Below, in pieces: positions 1 through 8,300 of a stretch of DNA of 64,000 nucleotides (positions are counted from its first letter, which is position 1; each line of letters opens with the position of its first letter). The notes under the pieces are model-generated. The model made no database searches. It had not been told where the DNA came from and saw only the letters and a list, made by a program, of their open reading frames with translations. This DNA is from UBA4733 sp036734945 (GTDB lineage Bacteria > Chloroflexota > UBA4733). Where the stretch lies: positions 1 through 64,000 of the forward strand of contig DAIMXP010000006.1 in NCBI GenBank assembly GCA_036734945.1, read 5' to 3'. Both the position numbers and the translations under genes were made by a program.

Positions 1-53
1 AACCCTACCGCTACCTTGCCCATTTGTCAAAGTTATTTCGTGACGGGTCCTTA

Positions 54-99
54 GTCCGCGTAGGCGGACTTCGCTTCGTGTAGCCGCGACTTTAGTCGC
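54..99. repeat. Palindromic intergenic repeat, two adjacent stems
   Basis: Two perfect stems sit side by side. GTCCGC (54-59) pairs with GCGGAC (64-69) across a 4-base loop, and GCGACT (86-91) pairs with AGTCGC (94-99) across TT. The text resembles a dispersed repeat I recall from Chloroflexota and cyanobacterial intergenic regions, which is recollection rather than a search result. No gene is visible in positions 1-144. Confidence 0.6.
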
Positions 100-144
100 C
101 GGGCCTGCTTTGGCAAGGAAGACCGAAGTTCGTAGCTGCACCCG

Positions 145-1188
145 TTAGTGCGTGCTCAGCCCCGGCCCTTCCGGCAGCGGGTAGCAGCCGTCAATCAGGC
201 GCACGGGGGAGTTGGGCGAGAGCAGGCTGGACTCCATCAGCAGGCAGTTCGGCATGGCCGCCAGGAAGTGCAGGTGCGCGCCGCCGCCGTGGGAGGCGTA
301 GGGGATGCTGAAAGCGTCGGCCATGGCGGCGATCTCCAGGCACTCCGTGCCGCCGCCGGCGCGCCGCAAGTCCGGCTGCACGATGTCTACGGCGTGCCGG
401 GTGAAGAGGTCGCGGAACTGACGCTTGCCGAAGTTGTTCTCCCCGGAGGCGATGGGGATGTCGAGGGCGGCCGCGAGCTCGGCCAGTCCCGCCGTATCGT
501 CCGCCGGGAGCGGCTCTTCGAACCAGTAGCAGCCGAGTTGCTGGTAGACGCGGCCCCGGCGCAGCGCCTCGTGTACGGTGAAGACCTGGTTGGCGTCGAC
601 CATCAGCAAGGCAGCGGGACCGATGGCGGCGCGGGTCGCTTCGATGCGCTGGACGTCCTCCTCCAGCGTCGGCGCGCCGACCTTCATCTTGACGCCGCGG
701 AACCCTTGCTCCATTGCCTGCGTGCTGATCCGGCGCAGGTGGTCAAGGTCGTAGTTCAGCCAGCCGACCATGGCGTAGGCCGGCACGCGGTCGCGGTGCG
801 CCCCCAGGAGCCTCCAGACGGGCTGGCCGACAAGATTGCCCACGAGGTCCCAGAGGGCGAGATCGATGGCGGAGATGCCGAAGCAGGCCAGGCCGGTAAC
901 GCCGTGGTAGTCGGTCAGCCGCCAGAGACGGTCGCGGATGCCGCGCAGCAAGAAGGGGTCCTGGCCTACCACTTCCGGCGCCAGCTCCTGCTCGATCAGC
1001 GTCGCCAGCACCGTCACCGCGCCGCGCAGCCGGCCGAAGGAAGTGGAGGAGACACCGGTCACCCCCTCATCCGTCTCGATCCGCACCTGGACGGCGCCGC
1101 CCCCGTCCAGCACCTGCAAGGCGTCGCGAATCGGGTTGGGACGGGGGGCGGCGATCTCTGCCGTAGCAGTGACAGTCGTGATCTTCAT
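145..1188 (-). CDS. Mandelate racemase/muconate lactonizing enzyme family protein
   Basis: This is a 347-residue member of the enolase superfamily. These enzymes abstract a proton alpha to a carboxylate and dehydrate, racemise or cycloisomerise acid sugars and related substrates in the cytoplasm. The full set of family landmarks is visible: the KMK general base motif (K167/K169), metal ligands D198 in VDAN, E224 in WFEEP and E250 in ASGE, then D273 and H300 in the barrel C-terminus, as in the mandelate racemase subgroup. Length is normal for the family. The start is supported by AGGAGG six bases upstream. It is transcribed alone, and its substrate cannot be read from the context. The SDR and FAD oxidoreductase further on suggest a catabolic gene neighbourhood. 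Confidence 0.92.
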   Translation of the reverse strand: MKITTVTATAEIAAPRPNPIRDALQVLDGGGAVQVRIETDEGVTGVSSTSFGRLRGAVTVLATLIEQELAPEVVGQDPFLLRGIRDRLWRLTDYHGVTGLACFGISAIDLALWDLVGNLVGQPVWRLLGAHRDRVPAYAMVGWLNYDLDHLRRISTQAMEQGFRGVKMKVGAPTLEEDVQRIEATRAAIGPAALLMVDANQVFTVHEALRRGRVYQQLGCYWFEEPLPADDTAGLAELAAALDIPIASGENNFGKRQFRDLFTRHAVDIVQPDLRRAGGGTECLEIAAMADAFSIPYASHGGGAHLHFLAAMPNCLLMESSLLSPNSPVRLIDGCYPLPEGPGLSTH

Positions 1189-1265
1189 TGGCTTCCTCCT
1201 GAGCGTTGGAGGAACAATAGCACGCGGCAGGCGAAAGGGAGGACATTGCGGCGCTGTAAAGACAA

Positions 1266-1362
1266 GGGCGTATGCAATACGCCCCTACGACGGTTGGGCA
1301 TCGCCGTGCGCGTCAGAAAGGAACGCCGCTCCCGGGCCCGTAGGGGCGTATTGCATACGCCC
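1266..1362. repeat. Short palindromic element with 23-bp inverted repeats
   Basis: A 23-base arm at 1266-1288, beginning GGGCGTATGCAATACG, is matched perfectly by its reverse complement at 1340-1362, leaving 51 bases between. There is no coding potential inside. It is the size and form of a small nonautonomous (MITE-like or REP-like) element. Positions 1189-1889 hold only this element and one weak short ORF. Confidence 0.75.
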
Positions 1363-1524
1363 CGATGCCTGGGACACGACCAACTTCCCGGTTGGATGGC
1401 ATACGCTCAGGGTAGATCGCACACGTCCCGCGCTTCAATCCCCCTTTGGCGCTCGCATCCTGCCGTGTGCTACCGTACCCATCCGACATCACGACAGCGC
1501 GTGGCGCGTCACAAGGAGGTTCGT

Positions 1525-1623
1525 ATGGCGACCGTCGACGTTTCTGATCTAGGTCTGGCGCGAGCGGCGGACGCGGAATCCTTCGCCTTCTTCACGAAAG
1601 CACTGACGGCCGCGGTTTCTTGA
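1525..1623 (+). CDS. Possible 32-residue ORF, unrecognised, perhaps a truncated gene start
   Basis: An ATG is preceded by an excellent AAGGAGG at the right distance, which is the only reason to report it. The product is 32 residues, slightly acidic and without recognisable motif. The strong ribosome site in front of so short a frame suggests the intact 5' end of a gene whose remainder was lost before the transposase region began. Confidence 0.3.
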   Translation: MATVDVSDLGLARAADAESFAFFTKALTAAVS

Positions 1624-1889
1624 GCGTGGTGAGTGGGTTCTCACCGTCACTTTGAGGCGCTGGGATTTACGGTTGTGCCGCACGAGCACGAAACAGGTCC
1701 GATTGGCTCCAGCGCGGGACGGTGAGCAGGGCGACGTGGCGCTGTTCCCGCATGCAGTGGGGTGAGCCGCCGCCGGGCGACCCGCGCTGGCGCGCTTACC
1801 GAGGCCCAAACTCGCCGCGCTATCGCCGCCCGGTACGGCGCTAACTGGAACGGTGGTCGTGCCGGGTCGGGCGACAAACGATCCCTGCG

Positions 1890-4634
1890 CTACGAGATGC
1901 TGCGGCGCTTGGCCGCCTTGAACGCGTCAATGTCCTTGCCGCTGGAGAGGAGGAACTTCAGTAGCGACTTGCCCTGGAACCGGCAGCTTTGGGCCAACCC
2001 GAGCAGTAGCAGATAGTGCGGCGCGACCGAGGCGAAGAATGATCCCGAGATCTTTCGCTGGACGGCGAGGTGCCGGATGCCCCGTTCGGCCATGTTGTTG
2101 TTCCATGGGATCCCATCGTGCTCGAGAAAGGTGAACATGCTCTGCCGATAGCGCTGGAAGCGCTTCTGGTAGGTCCGGACGAGCTCGGACCGGTACGTCT
2201 GGCCGGTAATGGCCTCGCGGTAGAAGCGCTCGACGCGCGGCAGGAACTTGCCGAGATGCCGTTGCTTCAAGCCGTACCGGCCGACGTCCTCCAGGATCGG
2301 CACCAGCAGGTCGCGGACCGCCCGGACAAAGGTCTCATACTCGCGGTCGAACGGCGCTCGCCAGAGATCCTCGTTGAGGTCGCGGATCAGATGCACCAGA
2401 CATTTCTGCTGCCGGCAGTTGATCGCGTCGTAGCCGGCGTAGAAGTCGGTCACGAGGATGCCGGTGTAGTCGGCGAGCACGTCCCGTACGACCGCCGTCT
2501 CTCTCGTCGCGGTCAGCCGGAAGAGCACGTGGGCGCCATCGGTGAAGACCCAAGCGTAGTGGTCAACGCCTTGGATGCTGATCTTCGTCTCGTCGACGTG
2601 GACGAAGGGGCTGGTGAGGAGTTGCTGTAAACAGCGCTCCTCGGTCTCGGCGTAGGCCCGGGCGAAGTCCTGCAGAAAATGGATGAAAGTCGCCGTGCTG
2701 ATGTGCTCGCTGAACTGCTCATCGAGCACCTGGGTAATGATGCGGTAGGGCAAGCGGAGCACCAGGCGCTGGTAGATGACCCAGGCCTGAAAGCCATGCC
2801 CAAAGATGCGGGAGCCGAACGCGCTGATGTCTGGTGGCGGGTACTGACGCCCGCACTGGCAGCAAGCCCCATAGGCGCCCACATACTTGGTGACGGTCTT
2901 CCGACAACCGCTGTTTGTGAAGACCAAGTCGATGATGATCTTGTCGGCGAGCCGCTCGGTCGGTTGCAGCGGCAGGTCGTCGCAGTGCGGACAGGCTCGG
3001 CGCGAAGAAAGCGCCACGACTTTCCCGGCTCTGGGCACGATGCGACTATGGCCGGGGTGGCCCGGCTGTGCCCCCCGCCGCTTCTGCGCGGCGGGCGCCT
3101 CTCGAGCCTGGCCGAGGCTGATCTTCGCGTGCTCGTACTCGGCGTGCGCCGACCGCAGGATCGCCCCGAACTGGCGGTGGATGGCCTCGCCCGCATCGGT
3201 CGCCTCTCGCTTGGGCTGCGCCGCAAAGTCGACGGTCGGCTCCGTCGCAGCGGTGTCGCGCAAGCGGGTGAGGACCTCAGCCAGGGCTAGTAGCGCACGG
3301 CAGTCCTCCTCGTTGTACGTCAGCAAGTGCTGCTTGTCGTCCTCCTGCCCGCTCGCCTCCCAGCGATCCCGCCAGACCAGACTCTGCAGGCCGGAGGCCT
3401 CGGCTGCGCTCCACGACACGCCGAGGAAGTGGCCAATATCCTTGAGCCGGTTCGAGCGGACGGGGAAGTACACCTTCCCGTAGATGGCCGCATTGAGGTT
3501 GACCAGACGCTCTTCGAGGCCAGGGCAGTCGGTCTGGTACCGCCTGGCGAGGGCCGCCAGCGCTCGTGGTTCATACTGTCCGTAGTGGTAAACGGGAGCC
3601 TCCGGGTAGGCGGCGAGCGTGGCGAGCAACTGTCGCCACCCTTGCCCTTCCTGGGCATCGGTATCGGCCCAGAAGGCCTGGTAGACCGCCGCGCCGTCCT
3701 GGCAGACCAGCAGGCCGAACAGGTAGTAGGCGCGCCGATCAGGCACCCCTTCGATATCCAGGAAGCATTCGACCGGAGGTCTGGTCAGGGTTGGCACTTC
3801 GTGCAGGTAGGTCTTGCCGGTTCGGATCGCCAGGGCTTGCAGCTCGGGTTCGTGGCGGGTACCCGCTGGCGGGTGTGGCATTTTCGGCGTGCGCTTCCGC
3901 TGCTTGCGTGGCCGGTAGCTGTAGGAGAGCTGCCGAACGGTAAAGATGCCGCGATCGTGGTAGCGTTGCCGCAGCTTTGGCGTCACACGATCAAGGAGGC
4001 TCAGGTCGTCGTCACGCTCCGCGCCGGCCAGGCAGGCCGCCCGAAATTGGCACTGTGGGCAATGCGCGTTCACGATCACGGGCGGTGGGTCGGTCGGCGG
4101 CGTGGCCGTCCAGGCACGCACCGTCTCGACGATGGGAACGAGCTGGCCGGCCAGCGCCGTCAGCGGCACACGGTGGGCCTGGCCGTCCATGCCCACGATG
4201 GCGCCGGCGGTCGGCGGCGTCCCCTGGAGCTGCCCGAGCACGTAGGCGACGAACTGGAGTTCCAGCCGCTGCTCCTGGCTGATCGTGTGCGTGCCGACCA
4301 CGAGCGTCGGTTCGTGGCCGCAGACTTGCCCCAATACTCCGCGCGCCACCGGCGTGAGGACCGGGCATCGTGCTTCCAGGTCTTCCGTTCGGAGGGTGGC
4401 GTCGAGCAGCACGTGCCGGCCAGCGGTGGAGAGTTCCCCGGCATATGGCCTGGCCTCGTGATGCGCGCGCTGGATGCCCGCGACGTAGGCACGCTGGTTC
4501 GCACGCTGGTGTTCGGCAAGGACGCCTTCATACTCGTGCGGCGTGCCATGCTCATCAGTGCATTGGAGCAGGAACGCCTTGCGCGGGCAGCGCGTGTAGG
4601 CGACGACGATTTCCGCGGTGATCGGTTTCGGCAT
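1890..4634 (-). CDS. TM0106-type RecB/RNase H-like nuclease fused to IS66 transposase
   Basis: This 914-residue protein joins two nucleic-acid enzymes in one frame. Residues 1-210 look like a RecB/Cas4-type nuclease domain with an iron-sulfur style cysteine cluster (C16; C192, C195, C201). Residues 285-455 are a YprB/RNase H-like exonuclease domain with D293-x-E295 and a terminal EEDC (D444). After a linker, residues 520-914 are an IS66 transposase: zinc-finger-like cysteines at 548, 551, 591, 592 and 594, then the DDE triad D681 (HVDET), D730 (DFYAGYD) and E850 (NNMAERG). The start is at 4634, where GGAGGAG lies four bases upstream; the frame is open further back but has no ribosome site. 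Both halves keep their catalytic residues, so this is a genuine fusion. I believe similar fusions occur in cyanobacteria. No terminal inverted repeats were identified. Confidence 0.88.
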   Translation of the reverse strand: MPKPITAEIVVAYTRCPRKAFLLQCTDEHGTPHEYEGVLAEHQRANQRAYVAGIQRAHHEARPYAGELSTAGRHVLLDATLRTEDLEARCPVLTPVARGVLGQVCGHEPTLVVGTHTISQEQRLELQFVAYVLGQLQGTPPTAGAIVGMDGQAHRVPLTALAGQLVPIVETVRAWTATPPTDPPPVIVNAHCPQCQFRAACLAGAERDDDLSLLDRVTPKLRQRYHDRGIFTVRQLSYSYRPRKQRKRTPKMPHPPAGTRHEPELQALAIRTGKTYLHEVPTLTRPPVECFLDIEGVPDRRAYYLFGLLVCQDGAAVYQAFWADTDAQEGQGWRQLLATLAAYPEAPVYHYGQYEPRALAALARRYQTDCPGLEERLVNLNAAIYGKVYFPVRSNRLKDIGHFLGVSWSAAEASGLQSLVWRDRWEASGQEDDKQHLLTYNEEDCRALLALAEVLTRLRDTAATEPTVDFAAQPKREATDAGEAIHRQFGAILRSAHAEYEHAKISLGQAREAPAAQKRRGAQPGHPGHSRIVPRAGKVVALSSRRACPHCDDLPLQPTERLADKIIIDLVFTNSGCRKTVTKYVGAYGACCQCGRQYPPPDISAFGSRIFGHGFQAWVIYQRLVLRLPYRIITQVLDEQFSEHISTATFIHFLQDFARAYAETEERCLQQLLTSPFVHVDETKISIQGVDHYAWVFTDGAHVLFRLTATRETAVVRDVLADYTGILVTDFYAGYDAINCRQQKCLVHLIRDLNEDLWRAPFDREYETFVRAVRDLLVPILEDVGRYGLKQRHLGKFLPRVERFYREAITGQTYRSELVRTYQKRFQRYRQSMFTFLEHDGIPWNNNMAERGIRHLAVQRKISGSFFASVAPHYLLLLGLAQSCRFQGKSLLKFLLSSGKDIDAFKAAKRRSIS

Positions 4635-4737
4635 GGCTCCTCCAATGGTGAACTGCGCCGTCCCCGCGCGTTCACGGCGTCCGGTCAGCCATCTGTTTGC
4701 GCCAGCGCTCCCGCCACGGCACTGTTCCTGCCATCGC

Positions 4738-5169
4738 TCAGCGGAGGTAGGCTTCCGCCGCCACGTGGAACGCCTCTTCGGGCGGGCCAACGAACTCCCC
4801 GGAGGGGTAGACCGACAACTCGTAGCGTTCATTGCTGTAGGTGTAAAAGGCGAAGCCCCAGCGATCTTCGTTGCCGAAGTAACGGAGGCGGCAGAGGTGG
4901 GTTGGCGTGTTGCGCAGGCGCTCCAGGTACTCCTCACGGGTCTCCGGCGAGTCCGGTGGTGGCCAGTTAGGGCCTGTTTCCTCGGGCTCGGTGAAGGCAT
5001 CAACGTAGCAGAACTGCCCTCGAAACCGGATATCCAGCCGGGTGAAGCGACCGGCGAAATGCTCCTCGGCGTAGCGGCGCAAGCGTTGTGCGGTGCGGCG
5101 CTGCACCGCCTCAGGAACGCGGACGCCGCCGTGGTCTGGGTCGAAGACCCATCGTCGTTGCTCGGCCAT
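4738..5169 (-). CDS. Uncharacterised 143-residue companion of the nuclease-transposase
   Basis: The start at 5169 has GGAGGGG seven bases upstream, much better than the in-frame codons further back. The product is 143 residues, rich in aromatic and charged residues, with no membrane segment or signal peptide. It lies 103 bases upstream of the TM0106-IS66 fusion on the same strand, so the two are probably co-transcribed. I do not recognise a catalytic motif. The C-terminal half (FRGQFCYVDAF, then RWGFAFYTYSNERYE) has the alternating pattern of a small beta-rich protein. It could be part of the element or a resident gene next to which the element landed. Confidence 0.7.
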   Translation of the reverse strand: MAEQRRWVFDPDHGGVRVPEAVQRRTAQRLRRYAEEHFAGRFTRLDIRFRGQFCYVDAFTEPEETGPNWPPPDSPETREEYLERLRNTPTHLCRLRYFGNEDRWGFAFYTYSNERYELSVYPSGEFVGPPEEAFHVAAEAYLR

Positions 5170-5287
5170 GGTCACCCCTCCATTCGCCACTATTATGCAG
5201 CCTTTGCTCGTGGGAAGCCAAAGGACGCGGATGGTAGGATTATCCCACTCATCGTGGTAAGGTGTCTGGCGCAAACGATCGGGTGGT

Positions 5288-5674
5288 ATGGCCGTGAGTG
5301 ATGAACGTGGGATGGCAGGTTTCGCTGTACTCGACAACAAAGGACGCTTGACACTGCCCAGAGCTGTGCGCTCGGCACTTGACGTCGAAGGTGGCTCAAC
5401 AGTCGCCTATGTCGTAGCCGGCAACACGCTACTTGTCGTGCCCCAAGACGCCCAACTGGCAGCCCTAATGGAACGAGCGAGCAGTGCGGTGACATCGGCT
5501 GGGCTAACCGCGAAAGACTATCTTGCCGAGTTGCCGGCGATCCGGGAGGAACTGCTGCTGAGGAACTACGATACCGGCATGGTTGCACGACTACGTGACG
5601 ATCACACGCGAGCACGTCAGAACACGGCCCTCCAAACAGATGACGGCGACCCGCCTGTGACCGAAGCAGAGTGA
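5288..5674 (+). CDS. AbrB/MazE/SpoVT-family antitoxin-like DNA-binding protein
   Basis: The 128-residue protein begins with a swapped-hairpin AbrB domain, seen as VLDNKGRLTLPRAVRSALDV followed by GSTVAYVVAGNTLLVVPQD. Such proteins bind DNA as dimers and, as antitoxins, neutralise a toxin encoded just downstream while repressing their own operon. The C-terminal 70 residues would be the toxin-binding tail. An in-frame ATG at 5312 (preceded by GTGGG) is an alternative start that would begin close to the AbrB fold. The next frame overlaps it by four bases, as in a toxin-antitoxin pair, but is not a recognisable toxin. Confidence 0.8.
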   Translation: MAVSDERGMAGFAVLDNKGRLTLPRAVRSALDVEGGSTVAYVVAGNTLLVVPQDAQLAALMERASSAVTSAGLTAKDYLAELPAIREELLLRNYDTGMVARLRDDHTRARQNTALQTDDGDPPVTEAE

Positions 5675-5940
5675 GCACGCTCCAAGGGCGACGGGACGCG
5701 GCGTTTATTCCCGAGGCGCTTCGCGCCTATCTGCTCCGGCTGCATCAACCAGCAGACCTTGATCCGTTCCTTCCCATAGTGGGGGCATACGCTGGCGGTC
5801 CCAGCGACGCGGCACAGGAACATGACCACTACCTATCATCTGCCGTCTATTTCCACGCCTCGACGGTCACGGTCGCCTGCTCTATATCCTTCCGGTTGAT
5901 ATGCAACAGAGCGCGACCCAAGTGTAACTCCGTATGGTAG
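5671..5940 (+). CDS. Unrecognised 89-residue ORF after AbrB, possible decayed toxin
   Basis: A GTG overlaps the AbrB gene's stop (GTGA), the coupling expected of a toxin. The first 55 residues look like real protein. After about position 5835 the composition becomes atypical, and another plus-strand frame looks more protein-like. A frameshift around 5830 is therefore possible. No PIN, MazF or RelE motif is seen. The rest of the interval to 6080 has no convincing gene. Confidence 0.4.
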   Translation: MSTLQGRRDAAFIPEALRAYLLRLHQPADLDPFLPIVGAYAGGPSDAAQEHDHYLSSAVYFHASTVTVACSISFRLICNRARPKCNSVW

Positions 5941-6079
5941 CTTTCACCGATGCTGCGGTTCTGGATCTGATCGTCCACGTCACTGCTGATCTGGCCTTCG
6001 CCGGAGAGGCCGTTTTCGCAATCCATTGTCCCGTCCATTGAATCGGTCCCTGTTTGCCTGATCACTGATGCAGAAGCAC

Positions 6080-6901
6080 TTAATGGGCCGGGTTGATCCG
6101 CGCACCAAATGCTACCGGCAGCACATGCTCCATTTCAGCAACCAGTGCGGAGAGACTACGACCGTGACGCTGATACGGCGCGTACATATCTCGCGGGATC
6201 GTCGGGCTACTTGCCAGGTACAGGTTGCCCTTGAGGTCGATAAGTCCAACGAGCTCGGGGGTCTGATCGGTGGACACTCGTGTGAGCAGCCAGTACTGTA
6301 TAGCCTGCTCCACTTGTTCCCACCCCTCTCGGCGGGCGATCTCGGCATGCGCTAGAGGAAACTGGCGAATTTCCTCGCGCACTGAGCTTCCCTCCATCCC
6401 GCTACTGTCACACCAAGCCGAACGAATCTCCAGCCAATCACTTGCGGCAAAGAATCGCGACTGCCAGGCTGCGAGTAGCCGGAATACAAGGGTAGCTGGA
6501 GTCGTTGGGGGGGCAGTTTGCTGCCGCGTGCTTGGTAGGCCCAGTGCGTCTTCTAAATGGAAGACAAAAGCCTTCGCATCCGCCATTGCAATCCAGGCCG
6601 TCAAGTACTCCAGGCGGGTGGTATCTGCCCATCGATCCCATGGCGGATCGTTCAAGGCTCGTCTCGGCGATGCCCACGTATCGAAAATGTGCAGTCCACC
6701 CGGCCGATTAATATGGCAGAGAGATCTTCCTTCGCGTCCGTGAAGCCCAATAATCAGACCGAGACAGTCGTATTGGCCGTCCCCTGGGTGCAGTTCCATC
6801 GCCTGGAGGCCGCTCTTGTGGTGACGACGCATCAGTTCTGCGATGATCCGCCACGACGCTATTGTGGCGAGCCGATAATCGTGGCTGATCTCCAGGCTCA
6901 T
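6080..6901 (-). CDS. Uncharacterised protein resembling TY-Chap (T3SS/YbjN-type) chaperones
   Basis: The start at 6901 has GGGGAA nine bases upstream and gives 273 residues. The N-terminal 120 residues contain a motif (LHPGDGQYDCLGLI) and pattern that I associate with the 'T3SS (YopN, CesT) and YbjN peptide-binding chaperone' families found in actinobacterial and Chloroflexota conflict loci. This assignment rests on memory of the motif and is tentative. The C-terminal region has a second alpha/beta segment with no catalytic motif. No signal peptide or membrane helix is present. The gene is divergent from the 332-residue gene at 7063, and the two share a 160-base intergenic region, so they may be co-regulated. 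Confidence 0.6.
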   Translation of the reverse strand: MSLEISHDYRLATIASWRIIAELMRRHHKSGLQAMELHPGDGQYDCLGLIIGLHGREGRSLCHINRPGGLHIFDTWASPRRALNDPPWDRWADTTRLEYLTAWIAMADAKAFVFHLEDALGLPSTRQQTAPPTTPATLVFRLLAAWQSRFFAASDWLEIRSAWCDSSGMEGSSVREEIRQFPLAHAEIARREGWEQVEQAIQYWLLTRVSTDQTPELVGLIDLKGNLYLASSPTIPRDMYAPYQRHGRSLSALVAEMEHVLPVAFGARINPAH

Positions 6902-7062
6902 GCTGATATTCCCCGCTCCGGTGGCTCTGGCGGTTCCATGGCGACCAATGTGTTGGACGGAACGGTAGCACATCCGATAAAATTGAACGCCATCTTGGCG
7001 ACATTTCCCAGTTCTGACAGTCGTCGGAGATCAAACAGAAGGTATTCCGTGGCTGTTGGCTA

Positions 7063-8061
7063 ATGGTCAACGCGAGTCGGCGATTGTTCAGATCGAGCAG
7101 CACTTGGTGTCGTGAGCAATACTGCCAACTTGTCCAACACCAACGGCAGAGGTGTAACTGGAAAGGACGAATAGAATTGCGGGCATTCTTCGTGACTGGC
7201 TCGAGGAGCGAAGTGAAAGCCTGGAGCGTTCAGCGCCTCCCATTCGAGCCGAAGGGAGCCATGCTGCAGTTCCGCACCGAGATACGGCAGGGTCTGCAGG
7301 CAATGGTTGCCCCGTCCGGTGACGTTCTGCATGCCGTCTACGGGTCGCTCAGCGAAGATCTGGTCGACGCAGAGAACGTGCTTTTTTACAATGTCGGGAC
7401 AAGCCACTTCACCCATCTCGCGAACGATGGCATCCGGTTCGAACGCGCCTATGAACAACCGCCTCAGATACCCAAAGCCGTGGATTATATCCCCAAGCAC
7501 TACCACCGCTATATGACTACTGGCAGGCAAGACGAATTTACCCATTGGCATCGTGGTCAAACTCTGGCAACCTGGGCAGACAGTAACTGCGGACCAATCA
7601 CTTCAAGTCTCAAGGTCCCTGCAGTCTGGCTTGGCATCAAGCTGGCGGCCCACACGTTGTCGGATCCGTCGCACACCCCGCCGAAGCAATTCGGTGTGTC
7701 GGTCCATCTGAGGTACGGAGCCAAGCAGACGAATATCCATCCCGCCACGGTCGTGAAGCCTTTGCTCGACGGTATCATTGCAGCCTTTCATCAACATGCG
7801 TGGGGATCGAAGTATGACGCCGAGGTGCTGAAACGACTAACCGCTGTGACAGGACGGTCGGTGTCGGAACTCATCAAGATTCTCGCTGCCCCAGGCGTCC
7901 TCGGGCCACGCCTATTAGTGTACTGTCACGGTATGGGCCTTCAGTGGAATCCGAAGGATGAGGACTGCATGGCCGCCGAGATCCTGCTGGTTCAAGATAC
8001 CGGCGGCGATGGCGTCCAGGTAAGTGGGGAACTCTTCGAAGTGGTGGCGCGCAACGCCTAA
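7063..8061 (+). CDS. Uncharacterised protein, divergent partner of the TY-Chap-like gene
   Basis: The frame codes for up to 332 residues. The first 40 residues have poor composition, so the true start may be later: a TTG at 7177 is preceded by GAAAGGA, and a GTG lies at 7213. From about residue 50 the protein is well formed, soluble and mixed alpha/beta. It ends in a segment (GMGLQWNPKDEDCMAAEILL) that resembles the C-terminus of unnamed actinobacterial proteins I have seen. No nuclease or ATPase motif is evident. Codon usage is less GC-biased than in the catabolic genes that follow, consistent with acquisition. Confidence 0.6.
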   Translation: MVNASRRLFRSSSTWCREQYCQLVQHQRQRCNWKGRIELRAFFVTGSRSEVKAWSVQRLPFEPKGAMLQFRTEIRQGLQAMVAPSGDVLHAVYGSLSEDLVDAENVLFYNVGTSHFTHLANDGIRFERAYEQPPQIPKAVDYIPKHYHRYMTTGRQDEFTHWHRGQTLATWADSNCGPITSSLKVPAVWLGIKLAAHTLSDPSHTPPKQFGVSVHLRYGAKQTNIHPATVVKPLLDGIIAAFHQHAWGSKYDAEVLKRLTAVTGRSVSELIKILAAPGVLGPRLLVYCHGMGLQWNPKDEDCMAAEILLVQDTGGDGVQVSGELFEVVARNA

Positions 8062-8080
8062 CCGCGTGGGCAGCAGCCAC

Positions 8081-8263
8081 TCACAGCCGCCGTACATACG
8101 CTGCCGGGTTGGCCAGGAACTGCCGCGTCAGCGTGACGTTCTCCACGGCGTCATACGGCGTTGGAGTAATCGTCTGGCCGTCGAAGATCAGGATGGTAGC
8201 GCCGGGGTACGCCAGCAGGATGGGCGAGTGCGTGGCGATGATGAACTGGGCCTCCTGCCGCAC
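8081..8263 (-). pseudogene. C-terminal remnant of an SMC/RecF-type AAA ATPase
   Basis: The 60-residue frame matches the last part of ABC/SMC-type AAA ATPases: AQFIIATHSPILLAYPGATI is the Walker-B-distal H-loop region, followed by the usual tail ending in LANPAAYVRRL. No Walker A or signature sequence lies upstream in any frame, so only the 3' end survives. It sits just downstream of the 332-residue gene on the opposite strand. Confidence 0.8.
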
Positions 8264-8300
8264 TCGTCATTGTCCCCGACCTGACGCCCGTTCCTCGTGA

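Noticed and set aside
1244..1470. CRISPR-like repetition
   Set aside because: Only two arms, in inverted orientation and unequal to any spacer pattern; it is a palindromic element.
148..1623. A 491-codon plus-strand frame
   Set aside because: It is antisense to the enolase-superfamily gene, with Gly/Arg/Ala-rich shadow composition and no motif.
3327..4970. A long plus-strand frame opposite the nuclease domain
   Set aside because: Shadow of the minus-strand gene; no domain recognised.
4635..5003. N-terminal extension of the nuclease-transposase
   Set aside because: The extra 123 residues are Arg/Ser/Pro/Thr-rich and antisense to the good gene at 4738-5169. GGAGGAG marks the start at 4634.
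5847..6065. A 72-residue minus-strand frame
   Set aside because: No ribosome site and no recognisable domain; overlaps the possible toxin tail.
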